64,000 nucleotides of DNA from assembly GCA_902702965.1 (NCBI GenBank), contig CACRXP010000020.1, positions 1,660,778 through 1,724,777 of the forward strand. Direction: 5' to 3'. This stretch comes from Spirometra erinaceieuropaei (taxonomy: Eukaryota; Platyhelminthes; Cestoda; Diphyllobothriidea; Diphyllobothriidae). How positions within the stretch are numbered: position 1 is the stretch's first letter; each line of letters begins with the position of its first letter. A program made the position numbers and the translations under genes. The notes under the pieces were generated by a model. It did not search any database. It was given only the letters and a program-made list of their open reading frames with translations, and was not told the DNA's origin. Of the stretch, positions 20,476 to 31,794 are shown piece after piece.

Positions 20476-22220
20476 AAAGAGCTGAACATTCAAGAATTTT
20501 GTGGTAATATTAAATTCTGATTTTCCATACCGTCACCAAGTAAAATTTGACACTTTTACTCATTTAATGACAATAAAAAATGAATTTAATGCACCTCTGT
20601 AGGCACTGTCAAAAAAGGTATAACATTGTTGTATTTTTCATCTTAACCACCTACAGACAACAGCCGCCGCGAGGTCTTATATTCCTTTCGCTGAAATGTA
20701 CAAATAATTGTCGCCAGTTACAGTAGGTGGGCTAACTCATGAAATGTCTACCGAAATTCCGAAATGCGTTTTCTTTTCGAAAAGACTAATTAGGTGGAAT
20801 TGTAAAACTAATCAACCTGCAGTAATATTCTATAAAAATTCAGTCACCTCAGGATGTCAGCTTTCGAACGAATATCCGTCCGGCTGCATGCAAAAGCTAT
20901 ACTTTGTAAAAAGTGACTACTTAAGTAGCATGCATTTTGCACATTGATTTTCGATGCTCTTAAAGATTCAATTATATTTTTCATGGAACAGACGCATAAA
21001 ATCTTCATTCTTTTATTTATGCGGAAAAAATAACGTCTACTTTCAATTTTATACCCGAAGGAGGAGCTTAACTCGGTTTCAAAAATGTTTTTAATTGTGA
21101 GATTTTTTAATGCCGTGAAATAGTCGTTCATAAATCTTCATGTCTCTGCATTTACGAATGTGGCTTGTAAAGTTAACAACATGTACCAAATCCGCAGCTA
21201 AAGTTTATGAACCCTATATAGTTTCCCTTTATTACCGTAGAGAAATTTGGGGTTTTTCGTACGCGGAAATTATACCACTTGTACGTTGGAAACCCTGAAT
21301 CAAATTGCAACGGTAAAAACGGTTCGAAATTATTCCGGAATTGGAAAAATTGTTAAAATCGAAGTATGACCCTCCTTCGAGTAGAAACTTAGAAAAAGAC
21401 GTAAGTATTTTCCGAATGAGCAAAAGAATGATTATTTTTTGCACGTTTCCCATGAAATATAATTGGACTTTTAGGGGCGCCGAAAATAAAAGAGAAAAAT
21501 GCATGCTACTTAAGTAGCCATTTTTTACAGAATGTGTTTTATGCATGCAACCGGAACGAAAGTCATTCGAAAGCTGACATCCTGAGGTAACTGAAATATT
21601 ATAGAATTTTGTTTCAGGCTGACTGGTTTTTGCAACACTACTTAATTCATCTTTTTGAAACGAAAACGCTCTTCGGAATTTCGGTCGACACTTCATGAGT
21701 TAGCCCACCTACCATACTTTCTTCTAGCATCAATGATTCCCGCGGTAATTAATCCCGTCATAAACCCTACCCTTACCATTTTATATCCGTACTCGAAGTT
21801 GTAATTGGAAATCGATATGTTGGACCATTTTCACGTGCGGGCGAATAAGTTCAGAGTTGAGCAAATGGGCTGAACATCTAAGAACTTTGTGGTGCCGTGC
21901 AATCTGATCTTACATACCGTCACCAAGTAAAATGTAACACTATTTTAATTATCTAATGACAACAGTAAATGAATTTAGTGCCCCTCTGCAGACATTGTCA
22001 AAAAAATATTTCAGACGGCAGCCGCCGCGAGGTTTTATATTCCTTTCTCTGGCTTGTACAGATACTTGTCGCCATTTACTTTCTTTTAGCACAACTGATC
22101 TCCGGAGTAAGAAATCCCGGCATAAACCCTACCCTTGCCATTTTACTTCCGTTATCGACGTTGTAATTCGAAATCGAATTGTTGGACTATTTTCACTTGC
22201 GTGCAAATGAGTTTAGAGTT
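20476..22220. repeat. Two tandem copies of an approx. 0.36-0.39 kb unit; first split by a foldback element
   Basis: Copy A is 20476-20720 plus 21715-21860. Copy B is 21861-22220 and uninterrupted. Shared blocks are ATACCGTCACCAAGTAAAAT, CAGCCGCCGCGAGGT, TATATTCCTTTC and ATAAACCCTACCCTT. A third partial start is seen at 22215-22300. The function of the unit is unknown. Confidence 0.85.
20721..21714. mobile_element. 994-bp foldback transposon with TA target duplication (FB-1)
   Basis: The left end CAGTAGGTGGGCTAACTCAT and the right end (reverse complement TGGTAGGTGGGCTAACTCAT) are terminal inverted repeats. Similarity between the arms continues inward for about 400 bases. Both sides carry TA (20719-20720 and 21715-21716). 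The empty site in copy B reads CCATTTACTTTC with a single TA, so the insertion duplicated TA. TA duplication and a CAGT start are typical of Tc1/mariner-type elements. There is no transposase ORF, so it is non-autonomous. Confidence 0.85.
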
Positions 22221-22895
22221 TTTACCTATACTTCCTTTTTTCATCACAATGATCTCTCTACTAAAAAATATAAAGTCGCCAAATAATCGTCGAAATGGGC
22301 AGAACATCGCGACCAGTTAACTCCAACGGTAAATCCAGACCGTGCTAGAAGACGACGACTCTGCTCAGTTGTCGGGGCGTCGTTCAGATAAATGAGTCTC
22401 ACGACTTACCTGAAAGTCTCAACGTCATCTTCAACATCGGTTAAAAAATCCGAATGGTATTGGTGAATTACCAAACAAAAATCCCAAGTATTTGTCCGCC
22501 CTGGGTCTGGCATGTCGTGCTCTAATGCACAAAGCGCCTTTATCCATGAAGGGAAATGTTCTCTGTTTACAGTAGGCAATAGTTTGCATTCTGTCAAAGA
22601 AAGTCAATAGGTATCGTCTGAAAATTCACCTCCATCGAGGAGTCCACACAGGCACAAAATCAAAAATAGGATTACGGTGAACTAGGCAAGTTGGTCAACC
22701 CTTTTGCCTATTTTTCTGTCCAATTTTTGGCACGGCACAAAATATATGTATATTGCAGTTTTCGGTGGGCGGAAGTTACAAATTTCACGCCTGTGGAAAC
22801 TGGGGAGGGGGGACGGGGGCCTTGGAGTCGGGGTGAGATGGCGGGCCGAATGGAAATGGATCTGGGCTCAGGAAGGTAAAAAGATCCGCGAGCTA
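22221..22895. other. Region downstream of the tetraspanin stop codon (putative 3' UTR side)
   Basis: The tetraspanin stop is at 22896-22898 on the minus strand, so sequence below it should include its 3' UTR. I see no convincing AATAAA on that strand close to the stop and no other gene. Confidence 0.3.
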
Positions 22896-22949
22896 CTAGC
22901 CGCACTTGCCGGCACACAGTTGCCAGGTGGCCAGCACGAAGAGGAGGGC
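22896..22949 (-). CDS. Tetraspanin, last coding exon (end of TM4 and C-terminus)
   Basis: A pyrimidine-rich acceptor (TCTATTTTATTTTAG) precedes ALLFVLATWQLCAGKCG and a TAG stop. It starts in phase 0, as the donor of the preceding exon at 29708 requires. Joined to ITYILSAVLGLQ it completes a hydrophobic TM4 and leaves a very short cytoplasmic tail with cysteines typical of palmitoylation sites in the family. The exon is only 18 codons including the stop, so the call depends on phase, position and hydrophobicity rather than on length. Confidence 0.65.
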   Translation of the reverse strand, partial: ALLFVLATWQLCAGKCG

Positions 22950-23162
22950 CTAAAATAAAATAGAGGAGACAGAGGAGGATAGCTATTTCTTTCTTTTAAA
23001 GAAGAAAAGGTCGGGCGGACTGGAGCATGGTCATCTGAGTCTAAAATTAACTGTTAAAGCAGCAACGATGGGCATTTTGTGGGACGCACAGCTTGTGCGC
23101 GGAGGAAGGGAGGGGGCGGTGTCAGCGAAATTGGCCGAAAAAAGACTAGATATCTGCAATAA

Positions 23163-23335
23163 TTTAGGGTAAGGTGATACCATACTAGCAGCACAGACAC
23201 TAGCCAAAAGCCCATACACACGTGTTTCGCCGATGTTCTGACGCTGCATGGCGCAGTTGAGAGGGGTTCGGCTCCTCAGTGAGTCCCCCAGCATTCCCCG
23301 TGTGTTTTCTTAGTATGGTATCACCTTACCCTAAA
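23163..23335. mobile_element. 173-bp MITE with perfect 25-bp TIRs
   Basis: The left end TTTAGGGTAAGGTGATACCA (extending five more bases, to 23187) and the right end 23311-23335 are exact reverse complements. There is no ORF. An interior block (ACTAGCCAAAAGCCCA, then GTTCGGCTCCTCAGTGA) recurs diverged at 54140-54215. It lies just beyond the last intron boundary of the tetraspanin, inside intron sequence. Confidence 0.85.
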
Positions 23336-24470
23336 GTATACTACTAGCTGCCTATCGGCAGTTAATAAATATTACGCGGTTACCCGCTGTGGCTGATGGA
23401 CTTTGGCCAAAATATTCATGTATAAAATTTTCGGCTTGAGTCTTGAATAAACTGATCTACTCCAACTTCATAGATAATTTCTAAGGAAATTAAAAAGTGA
23501 CAACCTGAAAAAATCGCGACCCCACACAAAAAAATAGCCAAGTAGTATGAACTTTATGGATGGTGCTAGACGGCAGAAAGTAGAGTGCGATAGCAGGTAA
23601 ACATTCGGACAATTGTTGGAGTGAAATATTGTGTCCTCGAAGTGAAACTACAAAAAGTCGCCACTTGACTTCCTGCTAAAAGTACTTTGTAAAACTGAAA
23701 ATGTAATGTGGCAGACACACATGAACGGTTGTTTTAATAGACAAGGGCGCTAATTTTGGGAGCAAGGGTGCCTGGTGTCTGGACAATATCTGTCTGCTTT
23801 CTCTTGTTTTTTATAGTAAGGTGCATGAAGAAGAGGACCCCCCCTCCCCGGTGGCAGCATCTGACTCCACCTTCCCTGGACAACTGGGAAACTAACGTTT
23901 TGTTGGACTAATAAATCTCCCTTTGCTTTGTATTCGTTCTACGTTCTCCTTTTGCCTTCCTCAATAAACCTTAGAGTACTACGCGGCTTATCGTATGCTT
24001 GAAGATTGTTATTCGCTAATAAACATTTGGAAGGACGATCTTAACGGTGCACAAATCGGACAGAGGGCCTCAATTTCCGACGTTCCGCCCCAGGTAACTC
24101 CAAAGGACGTGAGTGAACTCTCGGCCACCGAACCCCTTTTGAGGTTGGACGCTACAGTAAAAAAACAATTGAATATGTTTATTGCCTTGGGTACCAAAGG
24201 GGCTAAAGTATAATAACGAGTTCCACAAAGCGGGTGTGACCAATCTCGTGGGAAATTGAATAATGGCCCCACGACCGGAGTCTGTCAGCGATTTCAGCGA
24301 CCCCTACACCAACAGGATAAGTAGCCACGCGGCAAGCACTGCTTCTAGTGGTCGTATAGATGAGCCAGGCTGCCGATGATAAATTACGACAATTTGTGAC
24401 TTAAATGCGGATATTGAAGCCCTCTATTGTGCGGGTGCTGTCGAGTATATCATGAATACTACACTCCCTG

Positions 24471-24515
24471 TGTGTCTCTGATACTGGTTTAGTATGAATC
24501 CAAAACGCCAGACAA
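24471..24515 (+). ncRNA. Decayed hammerhead-like segment, copy A
   Basis: TGTGTCTCTGATACTGG, then GTATGAATCCAAAACGCCAG, then ACAAAGAAAAGCCC aligns with the pLTR hammerhead segment at 11934 (CTGATGA has become CTGATAC, CCGAAACG has become CCAAAACG). The core is lost. Confidence 0.4.
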
Positions 24516-24731
24516 AGAAAAGCCCTGTTTCTGCGATCGAGTTACTTTCTCTTCAGATCTGATGCCTTCAGTCAACCAAATATGGGTTTTGATGCTTAGG
24601 ACGAGTCAAGGACCTGGAGGCACACAATAAAACAAGATCACAGCACCAAATGACCATCAGGTTAAATGTGCTAATTTAGCCAGGAGTGAACTGTCATGCA
24701 GATCAGGCTAAATTATATCGTATTTCGGTGA

Positions 24732-25012
24732 GATGTGGTTTAGTAGCCCCACCTGATGGACACAAGACTGTTGGCGTTGGGGTCAAGGGTTAGGACTAGG
24801 GTTAGGAGTTAGGGTTTAGGGTTGGAGCAACTATTTCTCAATCATTCAAATTACAGTCGTGCATTCCCGGTAGCATTTCTTTTGCATACAACCACTTGGT
24901 CTCGTTGCCTGTGCGCTCCCCGGCCTCCACTGGAAAAACCCTTATTACCACCAGTCCGGCATTAGAGGTGACTGGGGTTTGTTTACTTCAGGTGGGGCTA
25001 CATAACCACATC
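24732..25012. mobile_element. TIR element with TTAGGG-like interior (family T1)
   Basis: The left terminus is GATGTGGTT-TA-GTAGCCCCACCTGA and the right terminus is its reverse complement with AT in place of TA. The interior holds GGGTTAGGACTAGGGTTAGG and a conserved CAACTATTTCTCAA block. No ORF; 281 bases. Confidence 0.8.
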
Positions 25013-25034
25013 AAACTCCTATTTCTTTGCCCAG

Positions 25035-25340
25035 TGCATGGAGCTGACTCCCAGATATCGATGGCCCCATTTGGTGAGTATCAGAATCGGTCGTTTGCTT
25101 GATTCTGGAATTCACTGTGACATGCCCGAGAGTCGCTTAGGATTAGAGACTATCTGTGCGCTGGTGATGGACATGGTGGGCGTGGCGTCTGGTTCTACCA
25201 AAATTAATATATTGCGTCTGCCTGACAGTAATAACAGTGGTTCCAGTCCGGAGAATGGCAACGCCCATCGTGTGTTTAACGACAGAGCTAAAACATTTCA
25301 GGCATATTTTGGCCGTCACAGATTCGAAAAAAGTATGCAG
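25035..25340 (+). CDS. Exon-like ORF of unknown function, copy A
   Basis: An acceptor-like TTTCTTTGCCCAG precedes an open frame of exactly 102 codons that ends at CAG, followed by a consensus donor GTGAGT. Visible segments are MELTPRYRWPHL, CDMPESRLGLETICALVMDM and KTFQAYFGRHRFEKSMQ. Copy B (27258-27563) has the same length with no indel, so the frame has been kept since the duplication. I recognise no domain. It could be an exon of a host gene, a captured exon, or part of a transposon gene. It lies on the strand opposite the tetraspanin, within its last intron. Confidence 0.4.
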
Positions 25341-25445
25341 GTGAGTGCGCCGTCCTAATCGTTGGTGGGTGTGAGGGCCTTGTTTGGACGATCATGCATC
25401 CTGCACTAGCTATGCTCCGCCCTCAGCAGATGGATTCGGAAATCA

Positions 25446-26145
25446 AAAATAAGTCCGCACCGGCCACCTGAGCCCTTTCCTCCGTCCGGTCTTCTTGGCT
25501 GTGCCTTGACAGCGGGCGAAGGTGAGTGCGCAAGTACACTCTCGCTATAAATTATTTCACATGCAACTCGCCGCGCCTGCTGTCACACGATGGACATCAT
25601 CAGGAACGACGGCTGAACTGTCATCTCAAACACGCAAGATAAGTTTACAGTATTTCGGACTATTGACTCATAATTAGGAAGTTGCAATTGGCATGATAAT
25701 GGAATCAGACGCATGATACAGCTTCATATTTACACCATAGGCAAGGAGGGCTCTCGATGTTCGTATTTCTGGAAAGATACGCGAAGTGATCAATTGATGC
25801 GGTGCGCTGTTAGTCCGCTTCATTTATGAGCTTGCAGTCGACAAAAGTGAAGAAACAATTGCCTGAACGACAAAAAGGCTTGTTGCATAAAAAATGTTTG
25901 AAGAGTGTCTTTTCGTCCTATTTGGTGGAGTCTAACATTGCGTGCACCTGTTACATGGAGTGGTATGGTTTGAGGTTACGCAACCTACCCTTACCACGAT
26001 TGGAAACCTCTAGCTTGTTTGAAATAGGAGAAAGTTTAGGAAAAGTTGCTCCGGAAGACGAGTTCCCTCAGGTTCATTCTGCAGTCGGCAAGGACGCAGT
26101 ATGCGTCCCCACACAAGCAACAGTAACCGGGTAATACAAACTTTT
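25446..26145. other. Spacer between the two duplicated copies
   Basis: A 102-codon plus-strand ORF at 25826-26134 has no recognisable motif. No other feature seen. Confidence 0.3.
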
Positions 26146-26660
26146 TGGATGAGGCTAGATGGCGAAAGTACGATAGCAGGTAAACATTCGGACAATTTTT
26201 GATGTGAAATATTGTGCCCTCGGAACTAAACTACAAAAGAGAGTTTCAAAAAGACGCCGATTGACTTCCTCCTAAAAATAATGTGCAAAACTAAAAATGT
26301 AGAACACCAAATGAATATTTTCATTGCCTTGGTTACCATAGGAGCTAAAGTATACGAAGGAGTTCAACAAAGCAGGTGTGCACTAACCCATGAACCGATG
26401 GGAGATTGAGTCATGGCCCTAAGACCGGAATCTGTCAGCAATTGCAACGACCCCTGCATCATATTCTGGCCTCACACTTTATCTGAACAGGATAATTAGC
26501 CACGCGGGAGAAAACTGCTTCTAGTGGTCATATGGATGAACCAGACTGCCGGCACCAATAATAGATGGCGATGATAAATTACGACAAAAAGTAACTTAAA
26601 TGCGAACATAGAAGCCCCTATCGTGCGGGTGCTGTCGGGTATATCATGAATATTACACTC

Positions 26661-26708
26661 CCTGTGTGTCTCTGATACTGGCTTAGTATGAATCTAAAAC
26701 GCCCGACA
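26661..26708 (+). ncRNA. Decayed hammerhead-like segment, copy B
   Basis: GTGTCTCTGATACTGGC, then GTATGAATCTAAAACGCCC: the same degenerate motif as in copy A, without an intact core. Confidence 0.4.
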
Positions 26709-26921
26709 AAGAAAAACCCTGTTCCTGCGATCGAGTCGTCTCCTTAGATGTGATGTCTTTACTCAACCAAACATGAGTTTTGATACTTATAACGAGTCGA
26801 AGACCTGGAAACACAATAAAAACAAGATCACAGCACCAAATAGCCATCAGGCTAAACGTGCGAATTTGGCCAGGAGTGAACTGTCCTGCAGTTCAGGCCA
26901 AATTATATCTTATTTCGGTGA

Positions 26922-27235
26922 GATGTGGTTAGGTTGCCCTACCTGATGGATACAATACTGTTGGGGTTGGGGGTAAGGGTTAGGGCTAGAGGCTAGAGTT
27001 AGGGTTTAGAATTAGGAGTTATAGTTAGGAGTTAGGCTTAGGGGTTAGGGAGACTATGTCTCAACCGTTCAAAGTACAGCCGCGCATTCCCGATAGCTTT
27101 TCTTTTGCATAAAACCACTTGGCCTCGTCGCCTGTGCGTTTCTCGGACTCACCTGTAAAAGCCCTTATTACCACCGGTCCCGCATTAGAGGTGACTGGGG
27201 TTTGTTTACTTCAGGTGGGGCTACATAACCACATC
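26922..27235. mobile_element. TIR element with TTAGGG-like interior (family T1), copy B
   Basis: Termini are GATGTGGTTAGG with TGCCCTACCTGA and, on the right, TCAGGTGGGGCTAC with ATAACCACATC. The interior is longer than in copy A because of extra GTTAGGG-type units. Confidence 0.8.
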
Positions 27236-27257
27236 AAACTCCTATTTCTTTGCCCAG

Positions 27258-27563
27258 TGCATGGAGCTGACTCCCAGATATCAATAGCCCCATTTGGTGA
27301 GTTTCAGAAACGGTCGTTCGCGTGAGTCTGGAATTCACTGTGACATGCCCGATAGTCGCTTAGGATTAGAGACTATCTGTGCGCTGGTGATGGACATGGT
27401 GGGCGTGGCGTCTGGTTCTACCAAAATTAATATATTGCGTCTGCCTGACAGTAATAACAGTGGTTCCAGTCCGGAGAATGGCAACGCCCATCGTGTGTGT
27501 AACGACAGAGATAAAACATTTCAGGCATATTTTGGCTGTCACAGATTCGAAAAAAGTGTGCAG
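27258..27563 (+). pseudogene. Exon-like ORF of unknown function, copy B
   Basis: Same acceptor, length and GTGAGT donor as copy A, but a CGA to TAG-type change creates a stop about 11 codons in (PRYQ, stop, PHL). Beyond it the frame is open: CDMPDSRLGLETICALVMDM to KTFQAYFGCHRFEKSVQ. Replacements between copies are few (F/C, A/D, R/C, M/V, A/E among those seen). Confidence 0.45.
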
Positions 27564-27759
27564 GTGAGTGAGCCGTCCTAACCGCTGGTGGGTGTGAGGG
27601 CCTTGGTTGGACGCTCATGCATCGTGCACTAGCTATGCCTCGCCCTCATCAGATGGATTCGGAAATCATATGAAAGTTTTTTTTCCTGTTAACAGCTGCT
27701 GGTTCGCATATGCAGTTGCAATTCTGGGTTCAGCGCTATCTTTGTAGAGCTGCAAGGTA

Positions 27760-28577
27760 CAGGTTTGCTAACTCATGAAATGTTCGCCAAAATTCTGAAA
27801 TGCGTTTTCGATTAGGAAGGATTAATTAGGTAGGGTTGTAATACTGATTATCTTGTGGCAAAATATTCTTTTTTCACTCGTTTGATAGGGGATCACCTCA
27901 TCTTCATATTTTATACTCGAAGAAGCAGTATAAGTAGGTTTTTAAAAAGTTTCTTATTATGAGATTTTTTAAGACCATGCGATGTCTATTCATACAGCAT
28001 CATACCTGTCCTTTTACTACTGCTCCTCATAAAATGTACAACATAGTCCGCATCCATTGCAAAATTTTATGGACTCTATATAATATCTTTTTAAAGGCAT
28101 AGAAACATATGTGATTTTCTTTACGCGGAACGCATGAAGTTTGTAGACTGCAATCACTAGGCCCTTATGCAACGGCTGATCAGGCTCCAAATTATTCGGA
28201 AATTAAGCAAATTTTTAAAAACCTAATTATACTGCTTCTTCGAGTATAAAATATGAAGATGAGGTGGTTCCCTATCAAACGAGTGAAAGAAAGCATATTT
28301 TCGCTAAAAGTTCTTATAAAATGTATTTGAATTTGCAAGGCCATCGAAAATCAATTGGAAAAATGCATGCTACTTAAGTAGTCATTTTTTGCCGAGCCCG
28401 ACTTCTACAGGAGATAAAAAAGACGTGCATTTGAAAGCCGATATCCTGCCGTGTCCGAAATTTTATAGGATTACGCCGCAAGATAATCGGTATTACAACT
28501 CCACCTAATTAATCCTTCCTAATCGAAAAAGCACTTTAGAATTTTGGCGAACATTTCATGATATTGGGCACTCACTG
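27760..28577. mobile_element. Foldback transposon (FB-2), 818 bp
   Basis: TA-CAGGTTTGCTAACTCATG on the left; on the right CATGATATTGGGCACTCACTG-TA. The long arms pair inward (TATCAAACGAGTGAAAGAAA with its reverse complement TTTTTTCACTCGTTTGATA at 27875). It carries the family's internal ATGCTACTTAAGTAG box. A further right-end fragment of the same family follows at 28580-28645. Confidence 0.8.
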
Positions 28578-28645
28578 TACTTAGGTAATCTATTCTAGTC
28601 GAAAAGGCATTTTAGAATTTTGAGAACTCAACAGAGTTAAGCCAT

Positions 28646-29707
28646 TAAAAAATATACCTAGATGATAACGTAGGGTTCTTGCAAAACATAAATAGAAAAT
28701 AGGGGGACTTAGTCTCTCAGCCCAAATTTACAAAAAACACCAAAAGGATTCATAAAGTCAGTGCTCCCATCTCCTGATTGGAACAGACGCCAACTTTGAG
28801 AAGGAAATTGGTATGAGGCCTGTAGGGTGGTTTTTGGTAATTTTTCAGAAGTGAAGACGGGAGTGCTGTGCAGGAAGATGTAAATAAATCCTTCAAATGC
28901 ATTTTATTCTGCTTTATATAGTTATGGGAGCCAAAATTATTGAGCAAAGCCTGCGATGCCCCTATAGGTCCTTAAAGACCGTCACTAGTCTGCCAGAGTT
29001 TTGAGTGCTTTAGACATCTCGTGAAAGGCTATTTTTAGGTGCCCTTTTAGTACCAGTGCAAATCTGATGGCATTCATTCTCTGAGTTCGTGATCTTGAAC
29101 AAATAATTATGGAAAACCTGTACAAATTTGTGGAGAATGTGGAGACACTGATGTGCGTTTAATAGCTGAAAAGTCGTTCACTAAGACGAACAATAATAGC
29201 AACTAGACAGTGAAATGGACGCTAAAAACGCCTAACTCTTCCAAGTACACATGCTAAAATTTCTTATAATTGCTTTTCGGGCATAGAGGCGGCATGGCCG
29301 CGCTTGACTTGGTGCCACAGTCTTTGCTGTGCCACCATGCGTCTACCTAAAAAAATCTGTCCTACGATGTGTCCCGAGACATGCTCACACTAGCAGACCG
29401 GAGTCTTCTTTGAGTACAGTTACGAGTGGCATTCAGATTAGGAAGCATCTTTGACAGCGTCCTTTGGATAGGATTTTGTAAAGTCGCACGTCAATGGGGA
29501 GTGCACGTAAGTGAACCTGGAGTCAGCCACAGTGTTTTGTAACACTCCACTGAATCCATGACAAATAAAAGCTCTTGTTTCGGAAACTGAGAGCCAAACA
29601 TTAGCAGTAAACAGGGTGAAGGGGCAAAAATCAGGCCAGGAGCAGGACACTCCCCCCGCGGACCACAGAGAGATAAAATGGAGGGGGGGGGGGCGGATGA
29701 AAGTCAC
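28646..29707. other. Tetraspanin intron sequence, nothing else seen
   Basis: No motif recognised. The minus-strand ORF at 29438-29938 owes its recognisable part to the tetraspanin exon at 29708-29871. Confidence 0.35.
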
Positions 29708-29871
29708 CTGTAGACCTAGGACGGCCGAGAGGATGTACGTGATGGCCTGCATATTCTCCTCCACAAAGGCGGTGATACGATCACGACAACCGGGCATGCT
29801 CTGCGCCTGGGCCTCACTGCAATGGCAGCGTTGGGGGTAAGACCAGGGGCAGCACTCCTTGGGACAGATGC
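29708..29871 (-). CDS. Tetraspanin exon: end of large loop and most of TM4
   Basis: The acceptor TTCCAACAG precedes a phase-1 start (GC completes a codon). The exon then reads ICPKECCPWS, RCHCSEAQ, GCRDRITAFVEENM and ITYILSAVLGLQ, and ends in phase 0 at CTACAG followed by donor GTGACT. The CC doublet, the later single cysteines and the GC-(x)-fhxxN-hydrophobic run are the standard end of a tetraspanin large extracellular loop leading into TM4. The cysteine-rich stretch suggests a loop with four disulphides rather than two. Confidence 0.85.
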
Positions 29872-31105
29872 CTGTTGGAATGATCGGAGGGGGGCAAAAA
29901 AAGGGCAGATGAGCTACTGTCAGGAGCGGGCAATGCAATCAGAAGTGCGGAAAGAGGGTGTACTTTCCCACAGCCTGATGCAGGCGATGTAAGCAGGCTA
30001 ATTAATGTCAGCGACAGGTGCGGCCTGCCAGTTCCCATCACCAAAAAAACCTGCCGCTGGCCAACGTAAAGCCATATGCTGTCAGAAGTCACCTGGAAGT
30101 TATGTGATCGAGTTGGTGTTCAACAACTAAGGAAAAGTTCGGGCAGACTTCATCAAATTCAAACAATCCTGCTTCAAAAGTTAAATACAGAAAAAATGGA
30201 TCTGGCCGGGAAGAATGAGGATGGACGACAGAGGGGTAGTCAGTCAGGAAACAAATGACTCCAAAAGTACCACCTGCGTTTTCAGTTCATGTCCGTCTTC
30301 CACGTAAAGCGTGCTACTTTTTGAAAGGCCTAATGAAACTTTTCAATTCCCGTAGCAGTTTGGGTGGGCGTTATACTGCTTTAAAACTAATGTATGGAAG
30401 GCATGGATGATTAATCCAGAAAGAGAAAACATTTCAGTGCTTTTTAGTTTACCCTTAGAATGTGCCGATTTCAATATGTATGTCATATTTGTGGTAAATG
30501 TAGTCTGCTCATGGATGTCTAAAAAAGGGCAAACAGCGGAATATATTTGCTAAAGGAATATTTTAGACTGCTTATCAGCCGATTTCTGTCGTCTCATAAC
30601 ATGGGTAACGAGTATTAGATGCACGACAGATTCGATAGTTGCTTCTGCAGGCAGCGTGTTTTCATGTAGCTCAGCTTTCGGGAACAGTGAACAGTATTCG
30701 CCATCTGAAGTAATTTAACCGGTTATCTAATGATATGTAGCAACGAAGAAAGTTGATAAGTAATCGCGGAATGTTTACACCATTAAATCCTGCAGGTTAT
30801 GCACGTTGTAAATTTAAGGTAAAAACAAAGGGATTTAAATTGACTACAACGCTCTTTGATACAAGGAACATTTGCATGTACATTTTTCAAAACAGGGTGA
30901 AATGAAGTAGAAATATCTCTGTTTCCAGGGAGGAGTGCTATGCATGCAATTCAAAGACAACTCTCAGCGGTTAGTAGAAATTTTCCACAAAATACTTTTA
31001 ACTCCTAAAATATTGGTGTCTAAGCGAGTTAACATGATCAAGTGTCCTAAAAAGACTTTTGTACAAGCATCCCTACGGGATCCGTCTCCGAATGACACAA
31101 CTTTC
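29872..31105. other. Tetraspanin intron, unassigned
   Basis: No RNA gene, repeat or coding exon recognised. Confidence 0.35.
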
Positions 31106-31107
31106 GA

Positions 31108-31375
31108 TCATATCACGCTCAATGGCTCTAGAACCCGGATTCGAATCCCAGATCACCCAGACCCATGTTTTTCACATCTTGGGGGTTGAGTATGACTGAC
31201 TGACGACGGCTGACAAACCAGAAATGACATTCCAGTCCCCTTGTCCTTCTCAATACTGTTATTCTGCCCATATCACGCGCCACTGTGTAGCTGCTGGCCG
31301 TGATCGAGAGAGAGAGCTCGTAAGGCACAACGGGACGAGTTAGTACCGTATCACGATCGGTGGGCGTCCCTCAGT
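31108..31375 (+). repeat. tRNA-derived SINE-like repeat, copy 1
   Basis: A B-box-like segment (GGATTCGAATCCC) leads into the body GACTGACTGACGACGGCT, then CCAGAAATG..ATTCCAGTC. It is followed by the ATCACGCGCCACTG and CACGATCGGTGGGCGTCC segment shared with copies at 31.9 and 60.7 kb. The A-box half is eroded. Confidence 0.65.
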
Positions 31376-31794
31376 GTCGATAGATGAGGGATTTTGTTGA
31401 GTGCTGGCCTCCCAATCGTGAGACTACAAGATCGATGTACCCTTGATCTCCTCAATAACATGTGCCGAACTACGTGTCTGACGGACGGAAGGAGTTATCT
31501 CCAGGACACTCGTGATAAATATAAAACTTGTCGTCGACTGATTCCGCGGTCATCACTTTGCAGTCTCGAGGTTGAATCGCTAAATCAATCAAAGACAGCA
31601 GCGGGGTGGATCACCGTCTCATTGGACCTGATCAACTAAAACTTAAATCACCTGCAAATCCTGGAAGATGAAGTCAGTGTGCGTAATTGGCGGGGATGTT
31701 AGAGGCGCGCTCATCGATCATTCATACGGAACTCACTCATCCCGTCGTGTCTGAATGGCTCTTTATTGAGCCAAACTAGTAGCCGCACAGCGGC

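Larger units (their letters stand above)
23560..25445. repeat. Direct duplication, copy A
   Basis: Matches copy B (26146-27670) in the same order: GCAGGTAAACATTCGGACAA; the CATTGCCTTGG...GGAGCTAAAGTATA block; a hammerhead-like remnant; a family T1 TIR element; then a 306-base exon-like ORF and CTATGC..CGCCCTCA. Copy A has an extra 450 bases at about 23705-24160. The ORF at 23995-24213 lies across that extra segment. Confidence 0.85.
26146..27670. repeat. Direct duplication, copy B
   Basis: Uninterrupted partner of copy A, with the same internal order. The best conserved part is 27190-27660, which differs from copy A at only a few percent of positions by eye. Confidence 0.85.

Noticed and set aside
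24780..24830. Telomere or chromosome end because of TTAGGG-like runs
   Set aside because: Runs are short, degenerate, in both orientations across the window and enclosed by inverted repeats of small transposons.
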